A DNA stretch of 64,000 nucleotides from Bacteroidales bacterium. Lineage in GTDB: Bacteria > Bacteroidota > Bacteroidia > Bacteroidales > P3. The first letter of the stretch is position 1; each line of letters starts with the position of its first letter. A program made the position numbers and the translations under genes. Where the stretch lies: contig WQWA01000003.1 of the NCBI GenBank assembly GCA_009785505.1, positions 53,902-117,901 on the forward strand. Reading direction: 5' to 3'. This document shows positions 28,023-36,628 of the stretch, one piece after another. The notes under the pieces are model-generated. The model worked only from the letters and a program-made list of their open reading frames with translations, was not told the origin of the DNA and did not search any database.

Positions 28023-29627
28023 TTATCTGCTTCTCGACAATCTGACAATAATCCAACCCGTAACAGTACTCATACCCTCGGCCTCAATAATATAGTAATA
28101 CGTACCGTCAGGAACAAGTTGACCTCTACTGTTCATACCACGCCATACAACATCATTGTTGTTGTAGTTTTGAATCGTAGCAATCTCCTCGCCGTAACTG
28201 TTGATAATAGTGACACGATTGATAGGGAAAAGTTCAATGTTCCTGATATAAGTAAAATCATTAAATCCGTCGTCATTCGGCGTAAGAAGCATAGATGCCC
28301 TAACACCACCCGAATCGCAATCAACTTCAATGTTCTCAATTTTTGCAGTACAGCCTCTCGAATCTGTAACCAACAAACTGTAAACACCATAAGAGACGTT
28401 TATTAAGCTTGGACTTTGAGACATAAATGCCTCGTCTGTAGCACTGCTCCAGTCGAAGTAGAAAGGACCCGTACCTCCGGTAACCTCTACAAAGATATTT
28501 CCGTTAGAACAATCCGAATTATCCGCAGGCTCAACTCTGAAAGAAATGCTCACAGGAACTACAGGCAAAATCGTAGCAGCAGCTTCTCCGCTTATACCCA
28601 AAGCATCCGTGACAGTCAACGTGTAAGTTCCCGGAACTAAGTTCTCGATTACACTATCGGTTGACCCGGTGCTCCATGAAAATGTAAACGGACCTGTGCC
28701 GGAGGAAGAAACAAACTCTGCCCAGCCATCACCAACATCGCAACCATCATCATAATTTATAGAGACTATAAGCCCCGTCTTAACTGTAATCCATACCGAG
28801 TCTATAGCAGGAGCGCAAACACCATTTTCGGCTACAACAAAAAACTGGGTAGTTGTTGTAAGATTAGTAAGAACGGGCGAAACAACCGTTGTCATATCGC
28901 TCTCATACCACGTGATTGTTCCTTCTGAATCTATAACATATAAGGTAACAGGCTGACCCAAAGAAATAGTCGTATCGTTCATCGCGATAACCATAGGCAT
29001 TAAATCAACATCCAAGCGTACCAGATTAGAGGTATCACTGTAGCAACTACCCCTAACAATTACGCGGTAATAGCCCGTATCGGCTATCGAAACAGAAGCT
29101 ATCGAAAAGGTTGAATCCGTTGCGCCGACAAGGTCTACGCCGTTGCGTTGCCACTGAAAAGTTAGATCATCACCCGCAGCCTCTATAAAAAGTTCAAGCA
29201 AGCTGCCTTCACATAAAGTCCCGGCAAGAGTCGGCTGAACAGTAATAACCGCAGGAGCAGCAAAATGCTCAAAAGCACCAATATCTAACTGACGACATCG
29301 AATACGGGGATTTCCGGCCAAATCAAGTGTATCAAAAATACCTAAATATTCAATGTTGCCGGCATCAAACAAAACACTTCCCGCATCAATCTGAAAGCCC
29401 GTACTGAAAGGACTGCTCAAAAGATGAATGTTATTGTTAGCAGCAGGCAAAGCCATGTCCGAAGCCGAGTAACGAACCGAAATTCCCAACGAAACAGCAG
29501 CACTTCCCGAATTATCAAAAATAACCGAATTGCGAACCTGGGAACCGGTACCAAAGTCTAAAACAGACTGACCGTAGACAAAAATGCTCACGGAAAAGAA
29601 TAATAACAGAAAAATAGATTTTTTCAT
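28023..29627 (-). CDS. Surface protein with Ig-like and SprB repeats and CHU_C type B sorting domain
   Basis: 534 residues. Signal peptide 1-19 (MKKSIFLLLFFSVSIFVYGQ). Residues 20-125 look like the end of a beta-helix, closing with the RQLDIGAFEH motif. About 128-205 is an Ig-like domain (TFQWQRNGVDL, DTGYYRV). About 285-440 holds two SprB-type repeats (GPFTFSWSTGSTDS, GTGPFYFDWSSAT). The C-terminal 85 residues form a CHU_C domain (LTPNDDGFND, NSYGEEIATIQNYNN, WRGMNSRGQLVPDGTYYYII), the type B signal for type IX secretion. First gene of the FISUMP operon, with a leader of about 260 nt. Confidence 0.9.
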   Translation of the reverse strand: MKKSIFLLLFFSVSIFVYGQSVLDFGTGSQVRNSVIFDNSGSAAVSLGISVRYSASDMALPAANNNIHLLSSPFSTGFQIDAGSVLFDAGNIEYLGIFDTLDLAGNPRIRCRQLDIGAFEHFAAPAVITVQPTLAGTLCEGSLLELFIEAAGDDLTFQWQRNGVDLVGATDSTFSIASVSIADTGYYRVIVRGSCYSDTSNLVRLDVDLMPMVIAMNDTTISLGQPVTLYVIDSEGTITWYESDMTTVVSPVLTNLTTTTQFFVVAENGVCAPAIDSVWITVKTGLIVSINYDDGCDVGDGWAEFVSSSGTGPFTFSWSTGSTDSVIENLVPGTYTLTVTDALGISGEAAATILPVVPVSISFRVEPADNSDCSNGNIFVEVTGGTGPFYFDWSSATDEAFMSQSPSLINVSYGVYSLLVTDSRGCTAKIENIEVDCDSGGVRASMLLTPNDDGFNDFTYIRNIELFPINRVTIINSYGEEIATIQNYNNNDVVWRGMNSRGQLVPDGTYYYIIEAEGMSTVTGWIIVRLSRSR

Positions 29628-29990
29628 TATCGCTATAATTTATAATTTTTATACTAAGAAATTTGTTGGCTAATCGGTAAATGTTAGCCACCACTAAAAA
29701 TTGTGGAGTTGTCAAAAAAAGCGAATTAAAAAACGAAACTTTTTTCGTGCGGAGGAGGATGAGCAAAAACTTGTACTCTAAACATTTATCCGATTTTTAT
29801 ATAAAAAAACAATGCTATTAAAAATGATTATGCGACATATTTAGAAGTGCACCGAATTTTAGTAGATTTGTCCTTTTAATGTCTAAACTTGAGTGCAAAG
29901 ATACAAAAAAAATAACAAATAAACAACTTTTCTAACGATTTTTTTAGTATACCACCTTCACCACAGCAAAAATAGGGCTACAACTATCGG
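29628..29990 (-). promoter_or_regulatory. Long leader and promoter of the FISUMP operon
   Basis: 363 bp without a gene. A minus-strand TATCTTTG lies at 29896-29903, giving an untranslated leader of roughly 260 nt before the CHU_C gene. That is far longer than the 0-40 nt leaders common here, and could hold a regulatory RNA element. A -33 TTTG at the right spacing is not clear. No known riboswitch was recognised. Confidence 0.5.
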
Positions 29991-30566
29991 CTACTTTTTT
30001 AACTTTTTCTTTAGTTTTTCTTGTGATTTTTTTGGCTTTTCCTGCGACATCTTCGCAAGTTCAATACTCTCCATAATAACCTCTTTGGCTTTGACACAGT
30101 CGTCCCAACCTAAAACTTCAGACCACGCTTTTGGCTCTAGATCCTTGTATCGCCTGAAAAAATATTCGATTTTAGATCGTAAAATAAACGGCAACTCTTC
30201 AATACGCGTGATTCTTTCGTAAAACGGATCAACCTTTCCGGTTGGCACACAAATGATTTTTTCATCGCGTCCGGCTTGGTCTTTCATCAGCAAAACTCCA
30301 ATTGGACGAACTCCGATAATACATCCGGGGCGCAGTGCGGAATTGCACACAACAACGCAATCCAACGGATCGCCATCATCGCCCAACGTATCCGGAAAAT
30401 AACCGTAATTTGCAGGATACGCCAACGGCGTGTGCAAAATTCGATCAACCCTCAACAGTCCCGTCTCTTTGTCGATTTCGTATTTAACATGTCCGTCCTC
30501 AGGCACTTCGATCAGCGCCGTCATTTCTTCGGGTGCGTTCTTAAATAGAGTTAGGGTGCGTTTCAT
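29991..30566 (-). CDS. ppa: Inorganic pyrophosphatase, family I
   Basis: 191 residues. Contains EVPEDGHVKYEIDKETG, YPANYGYFPDT and the metal-binding signature GDDGDPLDCVV with its three Asp residues. Hydrolyses pyrophosphate in the cytoplasm and pulls biosynthetic reactions forward. The C-terminal tail (KPKKSQEKLKKKLKK) is Lys-rich and not part of the family fold. -7 element TAGTTTTG at complement 30577-30584. Confidence 0.96.
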   Translation of the reverse strand: MKRTLTLFKNAPEEMTALIEVPEDGHVKYEIDKETGLLRVDRILHTPLAYPANYGYFPDTLGDDGDPLDCVVVCNSALRPGCIIGVRPIGVLLMKDQAGRDEKIICVPTGKVDPFYERITRIEELPFILRSKIEYFFRRYKDLEPKAWSEVLGWDDCVKAKEVIMESIELAKMSQEKPKKSQEKLKKKLKK

Positions 30567-30576
30567 AATTTTTTTG

Positions 30577-30584
30577 CAAAACTA
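30577..30584 (-). promoter_or_regulatory. -7 element of ppa
   Basis: TAGTTTTG on the minus strand, fitting TAnnTTTG, 10 nt before the ppa ATG. Confidence 0.55.
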
Positions 30585-30610
30585 CAACATTTTTTTCTAT
30601 TGTCCAAATT

Positions 30611-31255
30611 TTATTTAAAAAAATATGCTCTGCTCTCCGGTCCGCAATTGAACAAAAGGTCGAAACTACTGAGGTTTGGCACAAATTTATTATTTGTGAA
30701 AACCTGTTGGTAAGGAGTCGTAATTCCGAGCGAAGTCGAGGGATTTTCCTGCTTCAAGGGGGTGTTTCGACTATGCTTCCCTTCGCTCGACACGACGGTC
30801 TTAATTTGAATTTTTTTGAGGATAAAAGCCAAGATTTCAGAATTAAAGTCTACTAAAAAATCATACCGTTTTTCATAAAAAACCTTCAATTCATCTTGGT
30901 AATACAAAAAATACGGTGAATTGTTGTAAGATCCTTGAATACTGCGCCAGTGCCGGCGTTGCCAGTTTTCAGCATAGTCTATTTTTGTGTCTTTTATCAC
31001 GCCCGATTGCGAGGTTTTTTTGGCAATCGGAATGGACAATTTTTGCACGCCCTGCGAGGTTAAAATTTCGCAACGATTCCGCAACGTTTGACGAACGTAT
31101 GGCTCGGAAACATCTATACTAAACCCCTCGGAACGGGCAATTGCGGAGATGTATTCGATGTTTGGGGCATATGCTGTTGGCAAATTGAGAATTGAGAGTT
31201 GAGAATTGAGAACCGGGTCACAGTTGTCTACTATGGGTGAGGTCTCATTGTTCAT
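30611..31255 (-). CDS. WbqC-like family protein
   Basis: 214 residues from ATG 31255. The core resembles WbqC proteins: LPTAYAPNIEYISAIA at the N terminus, then KLSIPIAKK, DTKIDYAENWQRRHWRSIQGSYNNSPYF and FYEKRYDFLVDFN. Function is unclear; members are often near polysaccharide genes. Two parts look acquired. The N-terminal NSQLSILN stretch comes from a run of AATTGAGAATTG repeats. About residues 155-177 come from a palindromic repeat (30727-30789). The start is therefore uncertain. Follows the PurM-like gene on the same strand. Confidence 0.75.
   Translation of the reverse strand: MNNETSPIVDNCDPVLNSQLSILNLPTAYAPNIEYISAIARSEGFSIDVSEPYVRQTLRNRCEILTSQGVQKLSIPIAKKTSQSGVIKDTKIDYAENWQRRHWRSIQGSYNNSPYFLYYQDELKVFYEKRYDFLVDFNSEILAFILKKIQIKTVVSSEGKHSRNTPLKQENPSTSLGITTPYQQVFTNNKFVPNLSSFDLLFNCGPESRAYFFK
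30727..30789. repeat. Palindromic repeat inside the wbqC-like gene
   Basis: CGAGCGAAG at 30727-30735 pairs with CTTCGCTCG at 30781-30789; TTTCGACTATGC lies between them. It is a diverged relative of the TTCGAC...GCTCA elements. It keeps the reading frame. Confidence 0.65.
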
Positions 31256-31271
31256 TTTCAATTCTCAATTA
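31178..31271. repeat. AATTGAGAATTGAGA-type simple repeats
   Basis: AATTGAGAATTGAGAGTTGAGAATTGAG-like units at 31178-31212, and the inverse TTTTCAATTCTCAATTAA at 31254-31271. They flank and enter the 5' end of the wbqC-like gene. Similar CAATTCTCAATTCAAATT runs occur at 27008-27040 before the giant gene. Confidence 0.65.
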
Positions 31272-32255
31272 ATACTTGAATGTTCCAAATTCGGACTTTA
31301 TGGTCAAAGCCTTTGTTGTTGCGGTTTCACAGTGTCCGATGATTTGTGCATCAATGTTGAAATGTCGAGCAATTTTGATGATGTCGTCGGCAATTTTTTC
31401 TTTGGTATAAATTTCGAAACGATGCCCCATATCAAATGTTTTGTACATGTCTTCCCAAGACATATTGGTTTCGTTTTGAATCGCAATAAATGCAGGAGAA
31501 ACGGAAAACAGATTATCTTTCACAACGTGAAGATCGTTCACAAAATTCAAACATTTGGTTTGTCCGCCTTCGCTGCAATGCACCAGTCCGTGAATCGAAG
31601 GGCGATAATTTTCCAAAATCGCTTTCATGACCGGAAGGTAATTTTGCATCGGCGAAAGAAGGTCTTGGCGGTGCGATGCCATGCCGATAATCACATCTTT
31701 ATCTTGAATTCGATCGTTGGCAATGATCTCGCCTTGGCGAATGCGAGCAACAGCCGCTGTATCAACAATTATAGAATTTAGTAAATCCCCAACATCAATA
31801 ACCTTTCCGCCGCCAAAACGAATATTGATTTGCTGCGAACGCAGTTCTTCCAAATAGGTCTCTATTCCAAAAATGATAGCATTAACAACCTCTTCAGGAA
31901 TATGGTTTTGATTGCGATTTATGGTTGAAGAAAGCAAGATGTTGTTTGTAACACCGGAGCAAATTAAATCGTTGAGATTTAGCGCAACGGCATTTAGACC
32001 AAGGTTTTTCCATACGTTGATATCTCCGGTATTTTTCCAATGAAGATAGGCAAACGAAGCTCTTGTTCCTGTTCCGTTGGTGTTTGTCACATTTACGATA
32101 GGCTTGGAAAACAGGAATTTTGTGAAATCCCCAAACACATCCGGAATTATTTTGCAGTAGGCATTTGGAAATAAATCCTTGTCTTGATTGGCGTTTCTCG
32201 CATCGTTTTTAGGTGCTGAAACGCCGCGAAGTTCATTTTTGGCAGAAGTTTCCAT
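31269..32255 (-). CDS. AIR synthase-like protein (PurM family)
   Basis: 328 residues from ATG 32255 (METSAKN). The PurM fold shows in the N-terminal region (SKPIVNVTNTNGTGTRASFAYL, LNAVALNLNDLICSGV) and the nucleotide-binding region (IIGMASHRQDLLSPMQN, HGLVHCSEGGQTKCLNF). Phosphoribosylformylglycinamidine cyclo-ligase makes aminoimidazole ribotide in purine synthesis, and Bacteroidota use a diverged form like this. -7 box TACCTTTG at about complement 32279-32286. The wbqC-like gene follows on the same strand. Confidence 0.8.
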   Translation of the reverse strand: METSAKNELRGVSAPKNDARNANQDKDLFPNAYCKIIPDVFGDFTKFLFSKPIVNVTNTNGTGTRASFAYLHWKNTGDINVWKNLGLNAVALNLNDLICSGVTNNILLSSTINRNQNHIPEEVVNAIIFGIETYLEELRSQQINIRFGGGKVIDVGDLLNSIIVDTAAVARIRQGEIIANDRIQDKDVIIGMASHRQDLLSPMQNYLPVMKAILENYRPSIHGLVHCSEGGQTKCLNFVNDLHVVKDNLFSVSPAFIAIQNETNMSWEDMYKTFDMGHRFEIYTKEKIADDIIKIARHFNIDAQIIGHCETATTKALTIKSEFGTFKY

Positions 32256-32308
32256 CGTTTTCAAAGTTAAAATTTTTACAAAGGTACGAAAAAAAGTTGA
32301 ATTGTTGA

Positions 32309-32340
32309 TTTGTTTATTTGTTTATTTTTTCGTATCTTTG
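32309..32340 (+). promoter_or_regulatory. Promoter of tRNA-Leu
   Basis: -33 TTTG at 32309-32312 and -7 TATCTTTG at 32333-32340, spaced 20 bp; 11 nt to the tRNA. Confidence 0.8.
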
Positions 32341-32351
32341 CACTCTCATTT

Positions 32352-32433
32352 GCGGTTGTGGCGTAATTGGTAGCCGTGCCAGACTTAGGATCTGGTGCCG
32401 AAAGGCGTGGGGGTTCGAGTCCCTTCAACCGCA
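32352..32433 (+). tRNA. tRNA-Leu (TAG)
   Basis: 82 nt class II tRNA. Acceptor GCGGTTG pairs fully with CAACCGC. The anticodon stem CCAGA/TCTGG encloses loop CTTAGGA with TAG at 32386-32388. There is a long variable arm (TGCCGAAAGGCG) and T-arm GGGGGTTCGAGTCCCTT. CCA is not encoded. Confidence 0.95.
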
Positions 32434-32437
32434 CGAG

Positions 32438-32463
32438 GAAGCTCCTGACAAGGGGCTTTTTTA
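32438..32463 (+). terminator. Terminator after tRNA-Leu
   Basis: AAGCTCC and GGGGCTT form a stem with a 5-nt loop and one G-T pair, followed by six T. Confidence 0.7.
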
Positions 32464-32529
32464 TTTGTCAAATTTTCAACACTTTTCAACGAAAACAAAT
32501 TACAAGCCAAGTTTTAAGTTTTTTTTTCG

Positions 32530-32537
32530 TATCTTTG
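32530..32537 (+). promoter_or_regulatory. -7 element of the S41 protease gene
   Basis: TATCTTTG, 22 nt before the ATG at 32560. Confidence 0.7.
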
Positions 32538-32559
32538 TTGTTCTGAAAAATTTAATTCT

Positions 32560-34206
32560 ATGAAAAAATATTTGATAAAGCCCATTTTCCTGCTCTTAAT
32601 TTTGTTAAATTTTAAGGTTTCCGGTTTTTCGCAAAACGACAGAATGTTTGAAGCAATGAAAAATTTGGAAATTTTTTCAACCATATTCAAGCATTTGCAT
32701 TTGCATTATGTAGAGGAAATCCAACCCGGAGAACTCATGAAAGTCGGAATTGACGCCATGCTGCAAAGCTTGGATCCTTACACGGTTTTTATTCCTGAAG
32801 CCCAAATCGAACACTTTCGACTTTTTACAGATGGATCTTATGAAGGTGTAGGAATGTCAATCTTCTCACAGGATGGCAGTACGTTTATTTCCGAAATTTA
32901 CGAGGGGTTTCCGGCGCATCAAGCCGGACTTATGGCAGGCGATCGAATTCTTTCGATTAACGGTGTAGATATAACCGGCCGTACAAGCGACGATGTCAGC
33001 ATTCTATTGAGAGGGCTCCCAAACACACAGCTAACGCTCGTTGTTCAACGATACGGACAAAGCGCTCCTATTGAAAAAATATTGACCCGCAGTGAAATTA
33101 GATTTGATAATGTTTCCTTTTCTGCTATTTTTGCCGAAAACATTGCATATATCAAATTGGATAGATTTACGGAAGGTGCGGCGAATGAAGTACGCGAGGC
33201 GTTTCTCAGACTTAGAAACGAAGGTGCGGCTTCGTTGATTTTAGACCTTCGCGGCAATGGCGGAGGGCTTATGAATGAGGCGGTAGATATCGTCAATTTG
33301 TTTATAGATCGAGATCTTCCTGTGGTAAGTGTGAGAGGAAGAGTAGAAAGCCGCAATCAAACATTCAGAACAAGAAACGAGCCGATAGACCGTGATATTC
33401 CTATAGTTGTATTGATTGATAGAGGCTCGGCATCAGCATCGGAAATCGTTGCCGGAGCCCTGCAAGATTACGACAGAGCGGTAATTATCGGGCAACGTTC
33501 ATTTGGAAAAGGCTTGGTGCAAAACATTCTTCCGTTAGATTACAATGCTCAATTAAAAATAACAACCGCCCGATACCATATTCCAAGCGGGCGCTGTATT
33601 CAAGCTTTTAATTTTGCTGATAGAGACGAAGATGGCCGCGTGCAACGAACTCCGGATTCGTTGAGAACGCCGTTTCAAACCCAAGGCGGACGCACTGTTT
33701 ACGATGGAGACGGTATCGAACCGGACATAGAGTTAGAACCTCAAATGATGAGCAATATTACTGCTGTTCTTTTCACAAGATTGCACTTTTTTGACTTTGC
33801 AAGTCAATTTAGACATAGAAATCCAACGATTCCGAGCCCTTCGGAATTTGTGGTTTCGGAAGAACTTTTTAATGAATTTATAGCTTTTCTTGATGGACGA
33901 GACATCGAATATCAAACTCAAACCGAATTTCTTTTGGAAGCATTGACAACAACAGCCAAAGAGGAAAATTATTTTGATGCAATAAGAGAAGCACTGGAAT
34001 TCGTTAGAAAAAAACTTGAAGCCGACAAAGAAGCCGATTTGATTAAGCATAAAGCAGAAATCAAAAAAATGTTGGGGCTAGAAATTGTTAGCCGGTATTA
34101 TTTCCAAAGAGGTGCAACAGAGTTTGCCTTGCAGGGTGATCAGATTTCCCAAAAAGCTATTGAAGTTTTACAAGATTTGGAAAAATATAAACGTATTTTG
34201 AGGTAA
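32560..34206 (+). CDS. S41 family C-terminal processing protease
   Basis: 548 residues. Signal sequence about 1-24 (PIFLLLILLNFKVSGFSQ). The PDZ domain at about 95-175 starts YEGVGMSIFSQDG and includes GLMAGDRILSINGVDITG. The protease core carries LDLRGNGGGLMNEAV, the Ser nucleophile in DRGSASASEIVAGAL and the Lys in RSFGKGLVQ. These Ser-Lys proteases cleave C-terminal tails of periplasmic proteins. The C-terminal part after residue 400 is helical and less conserved. Its own TATCTTTG promoter lies upstream; maf begins 5 bp after it. Confidence 0.95.
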   Translation: MKKYLIKPIFLLLILLNFKVSGFSQNDRMFEAMKNLEIFSTIFKHLHLHYVEEIQPGELMKVGIDAMLQSLDPYTVFIPEAQIEHFRLFTDGSYEGVGMSIFSQDGSTFISEIYEGFPAHQAGLMAGDRILSINGVDITGRTSDDVSILLRGLPNTQLTLVVQRYGQSAPIEKILTRSEIRFDNVSFSAIFAENIAYIKLDRFTEGAANEVREAFLRLRNEGAASLILDLRGNGGGLMNEAVDIVNLFIDRDLPVVSVRGRVESRNQTFRTRNEPIDRDIPIVVLIDRGSASASEIVAGALQDYDRAVIIGQRSFGKGLVQNILPLDYNAQLKITTARYHIPSGRCIQAFNFADRDEDGRVQRTPDSLRTPFQTQGGRTVYDGDGIEPDIELEPQMMSNITAVLFTRLHFFDFASQFRHRNPTIPSPSEFVVSEELFNEFIAFLDGRDIEYQTQTEFLLEALTTTAKEENYFDAIREALEFVRKKLEADKEADLIKHKAEIKKMLGLEIVSRYYFQRGATEFALQGDQISQKAIEVLQDLEKYKRILR

Positions 34207-34211
34207 AAAAC

Positions 34212-34766
34212 ATGCTGATTCTCGCATCACAATCTCCGCGCCGACAAGCATTGCTCAAAGCCATGGACTTGGATTTCCAAGTGATGGTAAAGTCTGTTGA
34301 CGAAACCTTTCCAAAAGACATTCCTGTTGAAAAAACAGCAGAATATTTAGCCGAAAAAAAAGCAGATGCTTTCCATTTTTCAGAACTACCAAAAAATGCA
34401 ATCCTTATCACTTGCGATACAACAGTAATTGTCGACAACCAGATTTTAGGAAAAGCCGAAACTCCCGATGAGGCGGTTATTATGCTGAAAAAATTGTCCG
34501 GTCGTAAACATGCCGTAATTACAGGTGTTTGCATAAAAACAGCAACCGAAAAAAAACTCTTTTCCGAAACAACCTTTGTGCATTTTAAACATCTAACCGA
34601 TGAACAAATTCAGTATTATGTGGGAACCTACAAGCCTTTCGACAAAGCCGGTGCCTATGGCATTCAAGAATGGATAGGTATGATCGGGATTTCACGAATC
34701 GAGGGTTGTTATTACAATGTCATGGGTTTGCCAACGGCGAGATTGGCAGAAATGTTAAACGTTTAA
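34212..34766 (+). CDS. maf: Maf-like nucleoside triphosphate pyrophosphatase
   Basis: 184 residues. LILASQSPRRQALLKAM gives the substrate-binding Ser-Arg motif, ITCDTTVIVDNQILGKAETPDEA the catalytic Asp region, and KPFDKAGAYGIQEW the specificity motif of the YhdE (dTTP/UTP) subgroup. It hydrolyses non-canonical or excess nucleoside triphosphates and may affect septation. Directly follows the S41 protease gene and probably shares its transcript. Confidence 0.94.
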   Translation: MLILASQSPRRQALLKAMDLDFQVMVKSVDETFPKDIPVEKTAEYLAEKKADAFHFSELPKNAILITCDTTVIVDNQILGKAETPDEAVIMLKKLSGRKHAVITGVCIKTATEKKLFSETTFVHFKHLTDEQIQYYVGTYKPFDKAGAYGIQEWIGMIGISRIEGCYYNVMGLPTARLAEMLNV

Positions 34767-34775
34767 TTAATCAAA

Positions 34776-35396
34776 ATGAAAAAGCCTCTGCTGTACACTC
34801 TTATTACCGCAATTATTGTGTTAATAATCACGTTAAATTATATCTTTTTTTCAAACTTGCAAAATCTGGAAATTAGTTTGGAAAGAATTCTCAGTATTAT
34901 GTCCACATTGGTTTTGACCGGGGCGTTGATTATGTCTATTCGTGGATTTCAAAAGAGCAACAACATATCAAAAAGCACTTTTTTGTTGGAGTTGAGGGAA
35001 AAATTTGGAACGGAAAGGCGGCATAAAGTTCATAAAACGCTAAAAAGTGGGGAAATCGTTGAAGATTGGGTGGATTTAGATGACTATCTCAGACTTTTTG
35101 AGGTTTGTGAAATGATGATCAAAAACCGAACTATAGAATTTCAAGATTTTGAGAAATTATATAAATATCGACTTGGAAATATTTTACACGACAAAAAAGT
35201 CGTTTTTTGCAAATTAGTTGAAGAGGCTGATAGTTGGGACGATTTGTACGGTCTTTTGAATCGGTGTTTTCCCGACTGCCAGCAAGAATTTAACGACCTG
35301 AAAAACCTAAAAAGCAAAGATGTAAAAATCAGCGATAAAGAATTTTCAGATATCATGGATCGAGTACATCAAAAACTAAGCCTTACAACTCGCTGA
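34776..35396 (+). CDS. Membrane protein of unknown function
   Basis: 206 residues. Two N-terminal membrane helices (about 5-26, LLYTLITAIIVLIITLNYIFF, and 39-58, ILSIMSTLVLTGALIMSI) are followed by a charged cytoplasmic domain. That domain contains FLLELREKF, WVDLDDYLRLFEVCEMMIKN and YKYRLGNILHDKKVV. The layout resembles DUF4760-type proteins, but I cannot confirm it. It starts 9 bp after maf, so probably the same operon. No function is proposed. Confidence 0.7.
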   Translation: MKKPLLYTLITAIIVLIITLNYIFFSNLQNLEISLERILSIMSTLVLTGALIMSIRGFQKSNNISKSTFLLELREKFGTERRHKVHKTLKSGEIVEDWVDLDDYLRLFEVCEMMIKNRTIEFQDFEKLYKYRLGNILHDKKVVFCKLVEEADSWDDLYGLLNRCFPDCQQEFNDLKNLKSKDVKISDKEFSDIMDRVHQKLSLTTR

Positions 35397-35470
35397 TTTA
35401 CGAAAAAACGTTTTTTTCTTGGAGAAAATGTTTTTTTTTTGTAATTTTGCAACAACAAAACAATAATATT

Positions 35471-36187
35471 ATGAAAAAAATTATCACAACAACTTTGGTT
35501 ATCGCTCTGTCGTTGGGCGTTTTTGCACAACAAAACCAAAGATTTAGTTTCGGTGCTCGTGTCGGCTTAGGTATCGGACTTAGCCAGCCAAAATACTTTA
35601 TGGATTTTGCAAATCAAATGCCCTTTTTTCCCGATCACACAATTACAAATTTTGCTCATCATTCAGAGGTCAATTTTAACATCGCTTTGTATGGGAATTT
35701 TGCTTTCGGCAACTATTTTTCATTGCAACCGGAATTAAATTTTATGCTTTATCAGGGGTATGATATGAGAATGACTATCTTTTCTAATACCACATTTGCA
35801 CTTCCCACAACTTTCAATGCAGATTTAAGTTATTACAGTTTGGATATTCCGTTGTTGGCAAAGGTTGATTTTTTAGGTTCGAGAAGTGCTTCGTTTGGTT
35901 TGTTGGCAGGTCCTCACCTATCAATACCTTTGGGCAGAGCAGAGTTTTATAGAGAAATTTGGGGTGCGGAAATTGAAGATTATTTTCCTATCGACAATTT
36001 TGCTGTTTTTGGACTTACGGCAGGTCTATTTTGCAGAATTCCCGTAGGACCGGGACGAATCGTCGGCGATTTCAGATTTATTCATGATTTTCAAAGTCTC
36101 AAAGCAACGACAGTGGCAAATAATCAATTCGAAATATTACGCCGAAGCGCACTTATTTTCTCATTGGGCTACGAAATATCATTCTAA
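35471..36187 (+). CDS. Outer-membrane beta-barrel protein
   Basis: 238 residues from ATG 35471, where MKKIITTTLVIALSLGVFAQ is a signal peptide. The mature part alternates hydrophobic and polar residues with Gly-rich turns (RFSFGARVGLGIGLSQPK, YGNFAFGNYFSLQPELNFMLY, SFGLLAGPHLSIPLG) and ends in aromatic SLGYEISF. This matches the PorT-like outer membrane barrel group (about eight strands). Role unknown. A TAATTTTG -7 element at 35442-35449 gives a leader of about 20 nt. The PepSY-like gene follows 27 bp later. Confidence 0.82.
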   Translation: MKKIITTTLVIALSLGVFAQQNQRFSFGARVGLGIGLSQPKYFMDFANQMPFFPDHTITNFAHHSEVNFNIALYGNFAFGNYFSLQPELNFMLYQGYDMRMTIFSNTTFALPTTFNADLSYYSLDIPLLAKVDFLGSRSASFGLLAGPHLSIPLGRAEFYREIWGAEIEDYFPIDNFAVFGLTAGLFCRIPVGPGRIVGDFRFIHDFQSLKATTVANNQFEILRRSALIFSLGYEISF

Positions 36188-36214
36188 AAACACAACATCA
36201 CAAAACGAAAAACG

Positions 36215-36622
36215 ATGAAACGCAAAACCAAAATTATCCTCATCATGGCACCTACCTTGATTTTGGCAATTTTCACCTTATTTATGCTGTCTTCACATAA
36301 TATGCATGCATCAATACCAACACAACAACAAACAGCGATCGAACAAACGGTGTTGATAGATTTTTCAAATAGGCCGCCGGCACGAATACCGGGAAGTTTT
36401 TTCCGCAGACCTTATGTTACGCTTGAACAAGCGATTGCTATTGCCTACGCTGAATTGGAGCGCAGAGGCATAAGTGCGGCATTTATCACGCATTCCGGTA
36501 TTGGCGTAGAGCGCTTTAGACGTGGCTGGGAATTAGAGTTTATGAGTAATACAACTCGTCATACCTTGGAGTTTTATATTGACATAAACAATGGTCAAAT
36601 CATAAGTATGGAAGCAGATTAA
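36215..36622 (+). CDS. Small exported PepSY-like protein
   Basis: 135 residues. N-terminal helix about 8-27 (IILIMAPTLILAIFTLFMLSS) acts as signal or anchor. The rest resembles a PepSY fold: YVTLEQAIAIAYAELERRG, then WELEFMSN, then EFYIDINNGQIISMEAD. PepSY domains are often protease-inhibiting extracellular modules, but nothing here ties it to a partner beyond the outer-membrane barrel gene upstream. Family match is moderate. Confidence 0.6.
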   Translation: MKRKTKIILIMAPTLILAIFTLFMLSSHNMHASIPTQQQTAIEQTVLIDFSNRPPARIPGSFFRRPYVTLEQAIAIAYAELERRGISAAFITHSGIGVERFRRGWELEFMSNTTRHTLEFYIDINNGQIISMEAD

Positions 36623-36628
36623 GTCTTT

